Shown here: positions 1 through 6,469 of the stretch, piece after piece
Layout of the letters: every line of letters begins with the position of its first letter
Numbering within the stretch: position 1 is the first letter of the stretch
Assembly (NCBI GenBank): GCA_028691175.1
Contig: JAQUZU010000054.1
Coordinates: forward strand, 1 to 11,817
Length of the DNA stretch: 11,817 bases
From: Candidatus Kapaibacterium sp.
GTDB lineage: Bacteria > Bacteroidota > Ignavibacteria > Kapaibacteriales > UBA2268
Direction: 5' to 3'
The notes under the pieces: model-generated
What the model saw: the letters and a program-made list of their open reading frames with translations, nothing else
Databases searched by the model: none
What the model was told of the DNA's origin: nothing
Translations under genes and position numbers: made by a program

Positions 1-72
1 AAATCGATACCTTTTTCGCAAACTAAGATTGCTCGGTATCCGTCCACAAAACCGCAAATTAAATTGGTTTAA
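1..72 (+). CDS. possible C-terminal tail of an upstream gene (partial, strand uncertain)
   Basis: Frame 1 is open from the window edge to a TAA at 70-72 and would encode 23 residues ending in KPQIKLV. It uses CCG for proline, like the neighbouring genes. I do not recognise the protein. The minus strand is also open to the edge (a GTG near 48 would start VDGYRAILVCEKG), so a divergent gene start is an equally reasonable reading. The assignment is tentative; the remaining spacer to trxB (73-146) is AT-rich with no clear consensus promoter. Confidence 0.25.
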   Translation, partial: KSIPFSQTKIARYPSTKPQIKLV

Positions 73-146
73 GTGTAAACGATTATTTGCAACATTATTT
101 TATTGAATATTAAAAAATATCATTTATTTATATACAAAGGAAAATC

Positions 147-1091
147 ATGGCTGAACACCACAACATTATCGTTATTGGCTCAGGTCCGGGCGGTTGTACC
201 GCCGGAATGTATACTTCTCGTGCAAACTTAGATACCGTCATTTTTGAGGGTATGCAGCCGGGAGGACAACTTATGATAACAACAGAAGTTGAAAACTTTC
301 CGGGTTTTTTAGATGGCGTGCAGGGACCGGAAATGATGGATATTTTGCGTAAGCAAGCTCAAAAATTCGGTGCAAAATCAATTTATGAATCGATTGTAAA
401 AGTCGATTTTTCGGCTCGACCATTCAAAGTTTGGAACGGATCCGATAAAGAATACACTGCCGATGCGGTAATTATTTCTACGGGTGCAACTGCGAAATTA
501 CTTAATATTCCGAGCGAACAGAAATACTGGGGACGCGGAATTTCAGCATGTGCTACTTGCGACGGTTTTTTCTATCGTGGCAAAGAAGTATATGTAGTCG
601 GTGGAGGCGATACAGCGCTTGAAGAGGCTAACTACTTAACAAATATGGCAAGCTCGGTTACAATTATTCACCGCAGACAAGAATTTCGTGCATCGAAAAT
701 CATGGTTGATAAAGTAAAGTCAAACCCGAAAATCAAATTCGCACTTGACTCGGTTGTTGATGAATTTCTCGGCGAGACAGTAAACGGATTTCCTTCGCTT
801 AACGGCATTCGCCTCAAAAATGTCAAAACCGGCGAACTTCGCGACGTTCATGCGGACGGTTGCTTTATCGCAATCGGGCACAGACCGAACACATCTGTTT
901 TTGCAGACTACTTAACACTCGACGCAGAGGGATATATTGTTACTGCCGGAAAATCCACCTATACAAATATTCCGGGCATATTCGCATGCGGCGACGTGCA
1001 GGATCACGTCTATCGTCAGGCAATTGCCGCTGCAGGCTCCGGCTGTGCCGCCGGAATCGATGCCGAACGCTGGCTGATGGAAAACAAATAA
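147..1091 (+). CDS. trxB: thioredoxin-disulfide reductase
   Basis: This is an FAD-dependent cytoplasmic enzyme that passes electrons from NADPH to thioredoxin, and so feeds ribonucleotide reductase and disulfide repair. At 314 residues it has the family's normal length. Visible motifs are the N-terminal FAD dinucleotide fold (GSGPGG, residues 11-16), the redox-active pair in CATC (C135/C138), the NADPH-binding fold GGGDTA (152-157), the NADPH phosphate-binding HRRQEFR (175-181), and the C-terminal FAD motif ACGDV, followed by RQAIAAAGSG. The ATG is preceded by AAAGGA at good spacing, which fixes the start. The gene is followed at once by a strong terminator, so it is probably transcribed alone or is the last gene of its unit. 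The motif set is complete. Use of NADPH rather than ferredoxin or NADH is inferred from the HRR motif. Confidence 0.96.
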   Translation: MAEHHNIIVIGSGPGGCTAGMYTSRANLDTVIFEGMQPGGQLMITTEVENFPGFLDGVQGPEMMDILRKQAQKFGAKSIYESIVKVDFSARPFKVWNGSDKEYTADAVIISTGATAKLLNIPSEQKYWGRGISACATCDGFFYRGKEVYVVGGGDTALEEANYLTNMASSVTIIHRRQEFRASKIMVDKVKSNPKIKFALDSVVDEFLGETVNGFPSLNGIRLKNVKTGELRDVHADGCFIAIGHRPNTSVFADYLTLDAEGYIVTAGKSTYTNIPGIFACGDVQDHVYRQAIAAAGSGCAAGIDAERWLMENK

Positions 1092-1103
1092 GTTTTTATA
1101 CAT

Positions 1104-1143
1104 TCAGAGGTCAAATTTTTAGTTTGACCTCTGATTTTTTTTA
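1104..1143 (+). terminator. intrinsic terminator of trxB
   Basis: A perfect 12-bp stem (1104-1115 with 1123-1134) encloses a 7-nt loop and is followed directly by a run of eight T (1135-1142). The T-run reaches the stop codon of the convergent zinc-ribbon gene. On the minus strand the hairpin is not followed by a clean T-run, so it acts mainly on trxB. Confidence 0.93.
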
Positions 1144-1434
1144 TTTATTAACGCATTTATGATTTTGCTCGCAACTGCTACAATCCGAAGTATGCGCATG
1201 CGGAACCGAGGAATAGTTTGAGCAATGTTTATTGGCATAATCAGTCAGATAAAAACCGCTTCCGCGGAAGTCTAATCCGATATTTGCACTAATTTTTCTC
1301 TCAACTTCCCCAAAACCTTTTATTTCTTGTTCGCAAATTTCAACCGGACAAGTTGTCAAAGCATCTTCTGTGATTCTTTGGTCATATTCAAATACTTTTC
1401 CACATTTCTTACATTTATATACGTAAGTAGGCAT
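1141..1434 (-). CDS. FmdB-type zinc-ribbon protein with Cys/His-rich tail
   Basis: This is a 97-residue protein of the FmdB/CxxC_CxxC_SSSS putative regulatory family. Function is not established for most members; a small metal-binding or regulatory role is inferred. The start is the ATG at 1434, because the family begins MPTYxYxC and this protein begins MPTYVYKC; an upstream in-frame ATG at 1494 would add 20 unrelated residues and overlap the trpS terminator. The first knuckle is C8-x2-C11. The second is a widened C29-x4-C34. The family's GSGFYLTDY follows at 58-66. After it comes a tail with H70, C71, H79, H81, C85, C88, H92 and C94, which suggests extra metal binding. It lies 71 nt downstream of trpS on the same strand, with a terminator hairpin in between, so it may be expressed by read-through or from an unseen promoter. 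A GGAA stretch lies just before the ATG. Confidence 0.82.
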   Translation of the reverse strand: MPTYVYKCKKCGKVFEYDQRITEDALTTCPVEICEQEIKGFGEVERKISANIGLDFRGSGFYLTDYANKHCSNYSSVPHAHTSDCSSCEQNHKCVNK

Positions 1435-1477
1435 TATTCCAAATTCCCAATAATGTTTTACAATTAGACTTTCAGTA

Positions 1478-1500
1478 AAATAAAGACGAGGCAACTCGCC
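1478..1500 (-). terminator. probable terminator of trpS
   Basis: Read on the minus strand, GGCGAG, loop TTGC and CTCGTC form a 6-bp stem with one G-U pair, followed by TTTATTTTAC. It begins 5 nt after the trpS stop codon. The stem is short and the T-run is interrupted, so some read-through into the zinc-ribbon gene is plausible. Its sequence closely resembles the terminator at 6417-6442. Confidence 0.6.
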
Positions 1501-1505
1501 AATTA

Positions 1506-2513
1506 TTATTTAAAACCGTAAAATCCTACTTTTTTATATACTTTGCGTAAAGTTTTGCGTGCCTGCATGCCGGCTTTTTCTGCACCAAGCGTAAGAATTT
1601 CTTTCAACTTGTTTTCATTTTTGCGGATTTCAAAGTATTTATCGCGAACCGGTGCCAAATACGCTGCAACAGCATCGGCAACTGTAGCCTTAAACTCACC
1701 ATACCCTGCACCGACAAATTCCTGCTCGATTTCCGCATTTGTCTTACCGGTGGCAATGCTGTAAAGTGTCATTAAATTTGCTACACCGGGTTTTGCTGCG
1801 TCATACTTCACTTCAGAACCTGAATCAGTTACGGCACGCTTGATTTTCGACTTTATCACTTCATCTTTATCATCCAAGAAAATGATACTCTTTTCGTTCG
1901 GATCGGACTTGGACATTTTTTTTGTTGGATCTTGGAGGCTCATCACACGTGCTCCGACTTTTCCAATAAACGGTTCCGGCACAACGAAAGTATCCGAATA
2001 ATTGAAATTAAAACGCTGCGCCAAGTTGCGCGAAAGTTCAAGATGCTGCTTTTGATCTTCACCTACCGGCACCAAGTTCGCTTGATATAGCAAAATGTCA
2101 GCCGCCATCAGCACGGGATAAGTGAAAAGTCCGACGTTAACATTTTCGCTATGTTGCGCGGATTTATCCTTAAATTGTGTCATGCGCGAGCATTCACCCA
2201 TTCCGGTCATCGTATTAAGTACCCAAGCAAGTTGTGCATGCTCCGGCACATGCGACTGCACAAACAAAACCGACTTTTCGACATCAATTCCCGCCGCAAC
2301 GTACATTGCAACTGTGTCGAGAGTTCGCTTGCGAAGATCTGCCGGGACTTGTCGCACGGTAATCGCATGCAAATCTGCAATCATATAGTAGCACTCATAA
2401 TCATCTTGCAGAGCTACCCAGTTTTTTAGAGCACCGGTAAAATGTCCGATAGTCAAAACTCCGGACGGCTGAATACCGCTTAAAATTATTTTTTTCTCGT
2501 TTGTTTCCATCAT
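1506..2513 (-). CDS. trpS: tryptophan--tRNA ligase
   Basis: This cytoplasmic class I aminoacyl-tRNA synthetase charges tRNA-Trp with tryptophan using ATP. At 335 residues it has the normal bacterial length. The nucleotide-binding HIGH-type motif appears as PSGVLTIGHFTG (16-27) and the KMSKS loop is exact at 199-203 (KMSKSDPN). The family segments GECSRMTQFKDKS (106-118), YPVLMAADILLY (132-143) and GEDQKQHLEL (151-160) are all present. The start falls on two adjacent ATG codons (2513 and 2510). The upstream Shine-Dalgarno is weak, but a promoter lies about 35 nt upstream (2552-2583), consistent with this start. The gene diverges from thyX. I see no T-box-like leader; the spacer is too short for one. 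Confidence 0.96.
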   Translation of the reverse strand: MMETNEKKIILSGIQPSGVLTIGHFTGALKNWVALQDDYECYYMIADLHAITVRQVPADLRKRTLDTVAMYVAAGIDVEKSVLFVQSHVPEHAQLAWVLNTMTGMGECSRMTQFKDKSAQHSENVNVGLFTYPVLMAADILLYQANLVPVGEDQKQHLELSRNLAQRFNFNYSDTFVVPEPFIGKVGARVMSLQDPTKKMSKSDPNEKSIIFLDDKDEVIKSKIKRAVTDSGSEVKYDAAKPGVANLMTLYSIATGKTNAEIEQEFVGAGYGEFKATVADAVAAYLAPVRDKYFEIRKNENKLKEILTLGAEKAGMQARKTLRKVYKKVGFYGFK

Positions 2514-2551
2514 TATTTCTATTTAAATGTAATTTTTCAATTTATAAACAG

Positions 2552-2583
2552 CGAAAATACGCATTTTACCCGATTTTTACAAC
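2552..2583 (-). promoter_or_regulatory. probable Bacteroidota-type promoter of trpS
   Basis: On the minus strand GTTG (2583-2580), a 20-nt spacer and TATTTTCG (2559-2552) match the Bacteroidota consensus TTTG, N19-21, TAnnTTTG with one mismatch in each box. Transcription would start near 2546, giving a leader of about 33 nt to the trpS ATG. Confidence 0.55.
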
Positions 2584-2620
2584 TTAATACAGATTATTAT
2601 TTGTTCATTTTAATTTTTTC

Positions 2621-2653
2621 TTTGTGAATTATGGATTATTATTCTTATATTTG
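2621..2653 (+). promoter_or_regulatory. Bacteroidota-type promoter of thyX
   Basis: TTTG (2621-2624), a 21-nt spacer and TATATTTG (2646-2653) match the Bacteroidota primary-sigma consensus TTTG, N19-21, TAnnTTTG exactly. Transcription should begin a few bases downstream, near 2658-2660. This makes the GTG at 2682 the likely start of thyX and gives a leader of about 22 nt with the purine-rich AGAGAAAAA at 2672-2680. Confidence 0.72.
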
Positions 2654-2681
2654 ATGTTTGTATTTTCAAATAGAGAAAAAC

Positions 2682-3518
2682 GTGACGAAAGAAGATTTAC
2701 TAAATTTACGCATAGATTGCCTGGATAAGGGCTTTGTACGATTAGTCGACTATATGGGAGACGACAGTGCGGTAGTTCAAGCGGCACGCGTATCATACGG
2801 AAACGGTACAAAATCATACCGCGAAGATCGCGGGTTAATTCGATATTTAATGCGCAATCGGCACACATCTCCATTCGAGATGGTGGAATTCAAGTTTCAT
2901 TGCCGAATGCCGATATTCGTCGCACGCCAATGGATTCGCCATAGAACAGCAAATGTGAATGAATATTCGGGACGCTACTCGGAAATGACTGACGATTTTT
3001 ATTTGCCGGACATTTCGCAATTGCGCCATCAGGCAGACGACAACAAGCAAGGCAGAAGTGCCGAAGTGCTCGAAGACGGCAAAGCCGAACTCATAATGAA
3101 AAGCATGGCGGACTCGCAGAAAGCCTCATACGACGAATACAAGTCATATTTAAGTCAGGATTTAGCGCGCGAACTCGCCCGCATTAACCTTCCGCTCTCG
3201 GCTTATACCGAATGGTATTGGAAAATAGATTTGCATAACTTGTTTCATTTCTTAAAGTTACGTTTAGACAAGCATGCACAGTTTGAAATTCGCATTTTTG
3301 CGGAAGCGATGGCACAAATTATCAAACAGGTTGTGCCGATTTCTTACGAAGCGTTTGAAGATTTCATTTTGCACTCGCGATTATTCTCCGGGCTTGAGGT
3401 AGAATTTTTGAAAAAAATTGTTGATACAAAGAAAATCAACGAAAAAGCATTGCTTGATCTTGGATTATCCAAGCGCGAAGCAGCCGCAATGATAGAATTA
3501 TTTACAAATAAATTATAA
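2682..3518 (+). CDS. thyX: flavin-dependent thymidylate synthase
   Basis: ThyX makes dTMP from dUMP with methylene-tetrahydrofolate, FAD and NADPH, independently of the ThyA/DHFR route. The signature RHRx7S is exact (R86-H87-R88 to S96, with NEYSGRY at 93-99). Other family segments are AARVSYG (34-40), NRHTSPFE (59-66) and the dUMP/FAD-binding region containing LPLSAYTEWYW, HNLFHFLKLR and AQFEIR. I chose GTG 2682 (278 residues). The frame extends to a TTG at 2658 (286 residues), but the predicted transcription start lies at about 2658-2660, so the TTG could be used only on a near-leaderless mRNA. The C-terminal ~40 residues are charged and less conserved. The next gene starts 13 nt downstream with its own AAAGGA site, indicating a shared transcript. 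Confidence 0.94.
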   Translation: MTKEDLLNLRIDCLDKGFVRLVDYMGDDSAVVQAARVSYGNGTKSYREDRGLIRYLMRNRHTSPFEMVEFKFHCRMPIFVARQWIRHRTANVNEYSGRYSEMTDDFYLPDISQLRHQADDNKQGRSAEVLEDGKAELIMKSMADSQKASYDEYKSYLSQDLARELARINLPLSAYTEWYWKIDLHNLFHFLKLRLDKHAQFEIRIFAEAMAQIIKQVVPISYEAFEDFILHSRLFSGLEVEFLKKIVDTKKINEKALLDLGLSKREAAAMIELFTNKL

Positions 3519-3531
3519 CAAAGGAAACGAT

Positions 3532-4302
3532 ATGAAAAAATTTTTCTCTCTATTCGCATTATTGATTTTTGCAATGTCGGCTGCATATTCGCAGAGTGTT
3601 GACGAAATCATCAACGCAAATCTTCAGGCTCGCGGTGGTGCAAAGGCATTAACCGAGATCAAAACTTTATCAGCCGAAATGGACATGAGTATTATGGGCA
3701 TGAAAGTACCGCTTAAATATTATGTGCAAACACCGGACAAATCTCGTCTCGAACAAACTCAAATGGGTCAGACTGTCACTTTAATTTGCAACGGCAAATC
3801 AGGCTGGGTAAGTATGCAGGGACAGGTTCAAGAAATTCCGGAAGAACAATTTGGATTTGTAAACAAATCGAACCCGTCAATTCAATTCTTAACTAAAAAC
3901 CCGTTAATTGATTATAAGACAAATGGTTATAAAGTCACAAACGCCGGCAACGACGTTTTTGAAGGCAAGCAATGCACGGTATTAGAAGTAGATTATAATG
4001 ATGACTACATTGTAAATATATATATTGACAAAGCAACAAATCTCGAAGTAAAATACGAAATCAACGTTCCGACACTCGCAGCAGAACTCGAAAACGCCGG
4101 CGACGAACTTTCTGAAGAACAAGCAATGATTGCTGCCAGCATGCAACCAGAAATTTTCATCACCGAATGGGCAGAATACGACGGAATCAAATTACCGAAA
4201 ACTACTCAGGTAAAAATGGGCGAAATAACTCAAACCGTCACAATAACAAACTGCAAAATTAATGGCAGTCTTGATGCAAAATTATTCAGCAAGCCAGAAT
4301 AA
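3532..4302 (+). CDS. exported LolA-like (outer-membrane lipoprotein-sorting type) protein
   Basis: The protein has 256 residues, with a signal peptide at 1-21: a positively charged start (MKKF), a hydrophobic core and an AAYSQ end with no lipobox cysteine. The mature protein should therefore be periplasmic and soluble or loosely bound. The body, rich in beta-strand-like stretches, starts with a VDEIINANLQARGGAKAL helix, continues with strands such as LKYYVQTPDKSRLEQ, GKSGWVSMQG and GKQCTVLEVDYN, and resembles the COG2834/LolA fold common in Bacteroidota and Ignavibacteria. Binding of lipid or lipoprotein acyl chains is inferred from fold resemblance only. These stand-alone proteins are often not true LolA, so no symbol is given. 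The start has a strong AAAGGA site 8-9 nt upstream. It follows thyX by 13 nt and is closed by a terminator. Confidence 0.72.
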   Translation: MKKFFSLFALLIFAMSAAYSQSVDEIINANLQARGGAKALTEIKTLSAEMDMSIMGMKVPLKYYVQTPDKSRLEQTQMGQTVTLICNGKSGWVSMQGQVQEIPEEQFGFVNKSNPSIQFLTKNPLIDYKTNGYKVTNAGNDVFEGKQCTVLEVDYNDDYIVNIYIDKATNLEVKYEINVPTLAAELENAGDELSEEQAMIAASMQPEIFITEWAEYDGIKLPKTTQVKMGEITQTVTITNCKINGSLDAKLFSKPE

Positions 4303-4327
4303 AATATTTTAATAAAACTTACGTCTT

Positions 4328-4360
4328 AAGAGTGTCTTGTTTTAAGGCACTCTTTTTTTT
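4328..4360 (+). terminator. intrinsic terminator after the LolA-like gene
   Basis: An 11-bp stem with one G-U pair (4328-4338 with 4344-4354) encloses the loop GTTTT and runs into eight T (4353-4360). It ends the thyX-lolA-like transcript and lies only 14 nt before the queA ATG. Confidence 0.9.
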
Positions 4361-4374
4361 ATGGATAAATACAC

Positions 4375-5622
4375 ATGCTACCCAATATTGATCTTAATAT
4401 ATACAAATACGATTTGCCGAGCGAACGCATCGCAATGTTTCCGAAGGAAAATCGCGACGAATGCAAATTATTAAAAGTAAATCGTGAAACCGGCACAATC
4501 TCGCACCATAAATTCAGTGAAATCCCCCATCTTTTGCCGCTAAACTCGGAAATGTTCATAAATACTTCCAAGGTAATTTCAGCAAGGATTTCGGCACAAA
4601 AATCTACTTCCGGCAAAGCGGAAATTTTCATGGTAGAACCGCTAACTCCCTTTCCGGAATACAACTTAGCACTAAGTGTGCGCACAATTTCTACGTGGAA
4701 ATGCATTATAGGCGGCAAGAATATAAAAGCCGGCGATATTTTATATGCAGAAGCACCGATTGCCAATTGCAGATTTGAGTTCAGGATTTTGACAAAAGAG
4801 GACAATAACGCCACAGTTGAGTTCGATTTAACCAACTATAATATGTCGGTCGCAGATTTTTTGGAGCATTTCGGCAAAATTCCGCTGCCACCATACATTA
4901 AGCGCGAAGTAACCGACAACGACAAAATAACGTATCAGACCGTATATGCGAACGCACTCGGCTCTGTCGCCGCACCAACAGCGGGGCTTCATTTTACTAA
5001 AAAAATGCTGAAAAAATTGCTCGCAAGCGGCATTGCAATCAACGAACTCGTTTTACATGTCGGGCTCGGGACGTTTAAGCCAATCGCAACCGACGACATA
5101 AATCAGCACGACATGCACTCAGAGCGAATTATAATCAATAAATCGACTCTCGAGCACTTAATTGTCTGCCTCGAACTCAATAAAAACATTGTTTCAGTCG
5201 GAACGACCACAACTCGCACACTTGAATCTATATATTGGCTCGGCGTTCGCCTGATTGAAAACCCAAATCTCGAGATTGACTTCACATCGCACGTTGTTAC
5301 ACCGGACGAACCATACAAAACGCGTGAAGAAGTCTCCCCGATTGACTCTATAAAAGCGGTAAATGAATATTTTGACAAGCACGAAATTCTTACATTAGTC
5401 GCCTATACAAAACTTTTCATTGTGCCGGGTTATCGCTATCGTCTGGTAAATATACTGATTACGAATTTTCATCAGCCGGAAAGCACGCTGATTTTGTTGG
5501 TTGCCGCTTTACTTGGCACGGAACTTTGGAAACAGGGATATAATGCCGCATTGGCAGATCCTGATTACAGATTTTTGAGTTATGGCGATGCATGCCTGTT
5601 TTTCAATAACATAAAAGGGTAA
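4375..5622 (+). CDS. queA: S-adenosylmethionine:tRNA ribosyltransferase-isomerase (long Bacteroidota form)
   Basis: QueA transfers the ribosyl part of SAM to preQ1 in the tRNA anticodon wobble position, making epoxyqueuosine. At 415 residues it is longer than the usual ~345-residue enzyme. Conserved QueA segments are YDLPSERIAMFP (near the N terminus), LPPYIKREV, YQTVYANALGSVAAPTAGLHFT (~186-208), LHVGLGTFKPI, HDMHSE, GTTTTRTLES, FIVPGYRYRLVN and NFHQPESTLILLVAALLG (~364-381). An inserted TWKCIIGG segment (~107-114) marks the long form that I recall from Bacteroidota. The usual NDTRV near residue 65 reads NTSKV here, so substrate identity is not fully certain. The ATG has only a weak GGAT upstream and sits 14 nt after a terminator T-run; I found no clear promoter. 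The next gene is 2 nt downstream. Confidence 0.88.
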   Translation: MLPNIDLNIYKYDLPSERIAMFPKENRDECKLLKVNRETGTISHHKFSEIPHLLPLNSEMFINTSKVISARISAQKSTSGKAEIFMVEPLTPFPEYNLALSVRTISTWKCIIGGKNIKAGDILYAEAPIANCRFEFRILTKEDNNATVEFDLTNYNMSVADFLEHFGKIPLPPYIKREVTDNDKITYQTVYANALGSVAAPTAGLHFTKKMLKKLLASGIAINELVLHVGLGTFKPIATDDINQHDMHSERIIINKSTLEHLIVCLELNKNIVSVGTTTTRTLESIYWLGVRLIENPNLEIDFTSHVVTPDEPYKTREEVSPIDSIKAVNEYFDKHEILTLVAYTKLFIVPGYRYRLVNILITNFHQPESTLILLVAALLGTELWKQGYNAALADPDYRFLSYGDACLFFNNIKG

Positions 5623-5624
5623 AA

Positions 5625-6419
5625 ATGAAAATCGCAACATACCAATTCGCACCGAAATATGCAGCCTGCAAGGCAAATCTTGAAACATTGCTATCAAAAT
5701 CGGCTGAAATACAGGCCGACGTTATTATTTTTCCGGAACTTGCAATTTCAGGTTACAACTTCGTAACGAAAGAACAAACAAGCAAACTTGCCGTAGAATG
5801 CGAACAATTACGCGTATATGAGCAAATATCGGAAATAGCAAAATCGCAAAACAAAATCATTATTTATGGTTGCCCGAAACAGCAAAACGGCAAACTCTAT
5901 AATGCAGCACAATTATGCTTTCCAAACGCGAAATTTGATCGCTTTTACACAAAAACGCACTTGTTTTATAAAGAGCGCTATGCGTTTGACGAAGGAGATA
6001 CGGGATTTTTCGTAATCAATTATCCGGATTTTGATTTAAATATCGGCACGATGATCTGCTACGACTGGCGTTTTCCGGAATCCGCTCGAACTCTCGCACT
6101 GAAAGGTGCAGACCTTATCGTCTGCCCTGCAAATCTTGTTACAAGTATTTGGCCAAAAGTAATGCCGGCACGTGCAATTGAAAACAAAATTTATTTCGCT
6201 GTTGCAAACCGGATTGGTTCAGAGAACGCAAACGGCGAGGAATTATTTTTCAACGGACAGTCCGCAATTTACGATTACAACGGCACGGAACTAAATAGCG
6301 CAAATGCGGACGAAACCAAAGCGATAACAGCCGAAATCAACCCGAGCGAAACCCGCAACAAATCATTTAATCCGATAAACGATATTTTCAGCGACCGCCG
6401 GACAAAATACTATCTATAA
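5625..6419 (+). CDS. carbon-nitrogen hydrolase (nitrilase superfamily amidase)
   Basis: This 264-residue cytoplasmic amidohydrolase has a complete Glu-Lys-Cys triad: E38 in FPELAISGYN, K110 in YTKTHLFYKERYAF, and C145 in MICYDWRFPE. A conserved PARAIENKIYFAVANRIG stretch follows. Members cleave carbon-nitrogen bonds in small amides. The closest types by motif are the omega-amidase (YafV/Nit2-like) and carbamoylase/aliphatic amidase-like branches, but the substrate cannot be read from the sequence. The ATG lies 2 nt after the queA stop codon, with AAAGGG as a ribosome site inside the queA end, so the two are translationally coupled. No functional link to queuosine synthesis is evident. The stop codon overlaps the A-run of the opposite-strand chemotaxis terminator. 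Confidence 0.88.
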   Translation: MKIATYQFAPKYAACKANLETLLSKSAEIQADVIIFPELAISGYNFVTKEQTSKLAVECEQLRVYEQISEIAKSQNKIIIYGCPKQQNGKLYNAAQLCFPNAKFDRFYTKTHLFYKERYAFDEGDTGFFVINYPDFDLNIGTMICYDWRFPESARTLALKGADLIVCPANLVTSIWPKVMPARAIENKIYFAVANRIGSENANGEELFFNGQSAIYDYNGTELNSANADETKAITAEINPSETRNKSFNPINDIFSDRRTKYYL

Positions 6420-6442
6420 AAAAAGGGCGAGGTAACTCGCCC
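6417..6442 (-). terminator. terminator of the cheAWRB operon
   Basis: Read on the minus strand, GGGCGAG, loop TTAC and CTCGCCC form a perfect 7-bp GC-rich stem, followed by seven T (6424-6418) and then ATAG. It begins 27 nt after the cheB stop codon. On the plus strand the hairpin is followed by ATAAAAAAAATTTTC, so it is a poor terminator for the converging amidohydrolase gene. Confidence 0.85.
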
Positions 6443-6469
6443 ATAAAAAAAATTTTCTAAGTTCGATTG

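Noticed and set aside
1..146. Search for a tRNA, riboswitch or promoter before trxB.
   Set aside because: No cloverleaf, no TAnnTTTG with a spaced TTTG, and no conserved RNA motif could be seen.
1435..1494. Twenty-residue N-terminal extension of the zinc-ribbon protein from ATG 1494.
   Set aside because: The family begins at MPTYxYxC, and the extension would be encoded across the trpS terminator hairpin.
2658..2681. Eight-residue N-terminal extension of ThyX from TTG 2658.
   Set aside because: It would begin at or before the predicted transcription start, with no room for a ribosome site; GTG 2682 has a purine-rich leader.
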